This document shows positions 62,031 to 64,000 of a stretch of 64,000 bases of DNA, in pieces. The stretch lies in assembly GCA_963575645.1 (NCBI GenBank), contig OY754468.1:8184001-8248000 (forward strand). Direction: 5' to 3'. The first letter of the stretch is position 1, and every line of letters starts with the position of its first letter. The DNA is from Xanthostigma xanthostigma. Its lineage: Eukaryota > Arthropoda > Insecta > Raphidioptera > Raphidiidae. The position numbers and the translations under genes were made by a program. The notes under the pieces were generated by a model that was not told the DNA's origin, searched no databases, and saw only the letters and a list, made by a program, of their open reading frames with translations.

Positions 62031-62991
62031 CAATAATGTTTGCTTCCCTCAGTTCTTCTATGATTGAAACTATTTCGTTGTGATGCGAAGTATTGCCAGC
62101 TTCTTGGGAAGCGTACAACAATTTCAGTCTGTCTACCAATTCGTTCAAATTATTCCAATACACATACTCTTTCGTCTTGTTTCGGTTCATTTTTAAAAAC
62201 ATTCCCTTACCGGTCGCTGCAACTGATCCTGTTGTTGTTTCAGTTTCTTTGTCATTTTTGTTTGCAAACAGAGGTGCGATTATATTTTTATATTTAAAAC
62301 CCGAATTAGATTTTATTTTACCATCTGTTTTTAGATGTGCGCCTGTATATTTTAAAAGCTGCGCGTATACTGCCCTATCCTGTCCCGTATAATTTTCAGG
62401 TTTTTTCATAAAAATCAATTCATAAAGTCCCGCAGTACCGTCGACCTTGTATTTACCGACTACAAAATCGTTTTCAAGAAAACGTATTTCCTTATCTCCA
62501 ATCATGTATTTGCCTGCATTTTCGTCGCCATCATTTTCTTCCTCGTCTATATATTTAACTCCGTAAACGTAGTCTTTTTGACTTACAGGTTTTCCATTTA
62601 AATATGTTTCCGAAAGATTTGTAGTGATCGGCTTGGTGACAGTGGTAGTGGCGGTAGGTGTACTAGATGATATCGGTGCTTGAAAATCAAGTTTACGGCT
62701 CAAAGCGGTTCTTGTAGCAGTCGTCGTCGTCGAGGACAGTTTCCGTGGAGTTTCGTCTAATTTTAATTCTCTCTTAAGAAACTTCCGTTCTTCTTCATCT
62801 TCTTCTTGTTCTTTTTTTACACGATCTATTAGAATTTTAATAGGACCTAAGAGCGGTTGTAATTGCGTCTCTGCACATCTGCTCTGCTCAAAAACACCCG
62901 ATTTTATGATATTATATTTATTTCTAACGGATTTAATGGCTCTTCTCAATCGCTTACGCAGGGAAATTTCGCTTTTATTCTTCTTCATCAT
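62026..62991 (-). CDS. Conserved Polinton protein (DUF8207-like), 321 aa
   Basis: The C-terminal half matches a protein repeatedly found in insect Polinton-like elements: KYMIGDKEIRFLENDFVVGK, TAGLYELIFMKKPENYTGQD, LLKYTGAH, YWNNLNELVDRLKLLYASQE, and an ending IVSIIEELREANIIV. The family has no assigned function; I recall it as DUF8207, which should be confirmed. The N-terminal half is basic, then Glu-rich (EEDEEERKF), then a Thr/Ser linker, suggesting a tethering or scaffold role. The true start is one of the paired ATGs at 62,991/62,988: the frame extends to a GTG at 63,006, but the promoter puts +1 at 63,021. Confidence 0.8.
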   Translation of the reverse strand: MMKKNKSEISLRKRLRRAIKSVRNKYNIIKSGVFEQSRCAETQLQPLLGPIKILIDRVKKEQEEDEEERKFLKRELKLDETPRKLSSTTTTATRTALSRKLDFQAPISSSTPTATTTVTKPITTNLSETYLNGKPVSQKDYVYGVKYIDEEENDGDENAGKYMIGDKEIRFLENDFVVGKYKVDGTAGLYELIFMKKPENYTGQDRAVYAQLLKYTGAHLKTDGKIKSNSGFKYKNIIAPLFANKNDKETETTTGSVAATGKGMFLKMNRNKTKEYVYWNNLNELVDRLKLLYASQEAGNTSHHNEIVSIIEELREANIIV

Positions 62992-63018
62992 GTCACCGGA
63001 GCGCACGACAGAAGCACA

Positions 63019-63054
63019 ACTGCGTAATAATTGAACGGGACGTGTATATTTATA
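63019..63054 (-). promoter_or_regulatory. TATA plus initiator for the DUF8207-like gene
   Basis: TATAAA starts at 63,054; GCAGT has +1 at 63,021, 33 nt downstream. Again the TATA box contains the stop codon of the preceding gene (ATPase, GTA TAA). Confidence 0.7.
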
Positions 63055-63754
63055 CTTGCTGTTTCACGGCTATAAATTTGTCAAAATTCACTCTATATCG
63101 ACCTTTGTTTAGATCCGAGTCTCTATCGATCACGAAAAAATTGTACTTGTTCTCCGCCCAGCACTTGACACAGAGATTTTTAAACTCTTGAAAAGTCATA
63201 TCGGTGTTGACATAATCATCATAAGCATGATGCAAGTTCATGTCGTCTTGCTTGAAGAGCACAATAAAATTAGCATTGTCTCTGACGAGCTGTTTGGGTA
63301 TTCTACTGTACGACTGACATAGGTAAAAACTGTCGACGCTAGCGTGTCGTCCCATGCTAAAGTATTCGCGAATGTTGCTCTGACTTTCACACGCCACATC
63401 GTCGAAAATAAAAATTGAATTCGGCTTTGCCTCGTTCGGATGCATTATTGTTTCACTGTCGGTAAAGGTGTAATAGCCCATTCCACTGACGCCGCTCAAG
63501 ATCTCTGCAAGCAGTCGATATTTCTCCTGTTGCAGAGATTTCGAGTATACGTATACATTTTCAAACTTTAGTCCGTTGCTGTCGATCAACAAGGAAACCA
63601 TAACATTGGTCTTACCGCAATTCGACGGACCAACAACAATACACCTCACACTAGTGGGAAGTAAAACTCCATGTTTCTTAATTATTGTCTGTGCACTTTT
63701 TTTTTTATCTAGATTTAAAATTTCAATCTTTACCGGCTGCTGTAACAGTTTCAT
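63050..63754 (-). CDS. FtsK/HerA-type genome-packaging ATPase, 234 aa
   Basis: Drives DNA into capsids. Walker A GPSNCGKT at residues 42-49, Walker B IFIFDD at 114-119, then a sensor region (SFYLCQSYSRIPKQLVRDNANFIVLF) typical of the A32-like clade of Polintons, adintoviruses and NCLDVs. The frame is open to an ATG at 63,826, but the TATA/TCAGT pair puts transcription start at 63,780, so the ATG at 63,754 (MKLLQQPVK) is used. Length is normal for the family. It is the rightmost complete gene in the window. Confidence 0.93.
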   Translation of the reverse strand: MKLLQQPVKIEILNLDKKKSAQTIIKKHGVLLPTSVRCIVVGPSNCGKTNVMVSLLIDSNGLKFENVYVYSKSLQQEKYRLLAEILSGVSGMGYYTFTDSETIMHPNEAKPNSIFIFDDVACESQSNIREYFSMGRHASVDSFYLCQSYSRIPKQLVRDNANFIVLFKQDDMNLHHAYDDYVNTDMTFQEFKNLCVKCWAENKYNFFVIDRDSDLNKGRYRVNFDKFIAVKQQV

Positions 63755-63777
63755 TTTTTGATCACAGCTCACGAGCA

Positions 63778-63814
63778 ACTGAGGAAGAAATGGTGTGTGT
63801 AAGTTTTTTATATA
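63778..63814 (-). promoter_or_regulatory. TATA plus initiator for the packaging ATPase
   Basis: TATATAAAA starts at 63,814; CTCAGTT has +1 at 63,780, 34 nt from the first T (32 from the inner TATAAAA). The best-formed promoter of the set. Confidence 0.7.
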
Positions 63815-63826
63815 GAAGAAAAGCAA

Positions 63827-64000
63827 TGAACTTTTAATTCAAAGATTGCACCACTTTAATCAGTCTGAAATGAAAAAATAAAAAAAGTAAACAGTGTTGA
63901 GTTTTACAAATTGAAAAATTTAATAAATTTATAAAAATACAATAATCAATAATAAAAAAAATATATGGATATTTTTGTTAGTAAATTACAACAATTTTAT
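63827..64000. other. AT-rich intergenic end of window
   Basis: No gene. Contains several AATAAA/TTTATT motifs on both strands, suggesting a 3' end of the next gene(s) beyond the window. Confidence 0.4.

Larger units (their letters stand above)
51696..64000 (-). mobile_element. Maverick/Polinton-type virus (adintovirus group), left part
   Basis: The block holds the diagnostic gene set: FtsK/HerA-type packaging ATPase, double jelly-roll major capsid, penton, adenain-like protease, PLA2-bearing minor capsid and DDE integrase. All are on the minus strand with no stop codons or frameshifts in the recognisable domains. Adintoviruses are Polinton-like animal viruses with these genes plus a protein-primed DNA polymerase. 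The polymerase is not in the window and should lie to the right. The left terminus begins AGTAGTTC after ACAACG. Intact frames and preserved promoters suggest a recent integration. Confidence 0.92.

Noticed and set aside
51696-64000. Bacterial or phage contamination for the operon-like block
   Set aside because: Core promoters are eukaryotic TATA/initiator type, no Shine-Dalgarno sites were noted, and the gene set is diagnostic of animal Polinton-like viruses. The left end is joined to a host repeat.
63827-64000. Start of a DNA polymerase B gene at the right edge
   Set aside because: No coding frame is visible in the last 174 bp; the polymerase is expected further right but cannot be claimed.

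Overview
The first 51.7 kb reads as AT-rich insect chromosome. It has one ordinary host gene, an intronless ionotropic (chemosensory) receptor at 19.2-21.0 kb on the minus strand. The rest is a mosaic of decayed mobile DNA: Helitrons that carry tRNA-Lys-like segments, a tRNA-headed SINE, fragments of Penelope-like and non-LTR retrotransposons, hAT- and Harbinger-type MITEs, long foldback repeats, and tandem arrays with units of 156, 109 and 167 bp. The receptor family and the arthropod-type initiators (TCAGT) point to an insect; the order cannot be assigned from sequence alone.

From about 51,696 to the right edge the window changes character. It becomes gene-dense, every gene lies on the minus strand, and the reading frames look intact. 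This is most of a Maverick/Polinton-type virus of the adintovirus group. Right to left it holds a packaging ATPase, a conserved Polinton protein, a fiber-like protein, a low-complexity protein, a retroviral-type integrase with chromodomain, a capsid protein with a parvovirus-type phospholipase A2 domain, an adenain-like protease, the penton (single jelly-roll) protein, a small lysine-rich protein, the double jelly-roll major capsid protein, and seven-odd kilobases ending in unrecognised small genes, a membrane glycoprotein and a GC-rich terminal region with 123-bp tandem repeats. No protein-primed DNA polymerase is in the window; it would be expected beyond 64,000, as would the other terminus.

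The left end can be placed because the virus interrupts a dispersed host repeat (family A) whose other copies are intact at 4 kb and 50 kb. The joint is ...ACAACG|AGTAGTTC..., and Polintons typically begin with AG.

The virus shows an unusually clear expression plan. Nine genes or gene groups have a TATA box 27-34 nt upstream of a (T/G/C)CAGT initiator, with the first AUG just downstream. Between promoters, PLA2, protease, penton, basic protein, major capsid and the 178-residue protein form an operon-like run: each junction overlaps or is at most 4 nt. At the PLA2/protease junction there is a textbook -1 slippery heptamer, A AAA AAC, one codon before the PLA2 stop. It opens exactly into the protease frame, which has no AUG ahead of its conserved N-terminal part. 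This candidate frameshift and the stop/start-coupled capsid cluster are the most novel observations here.
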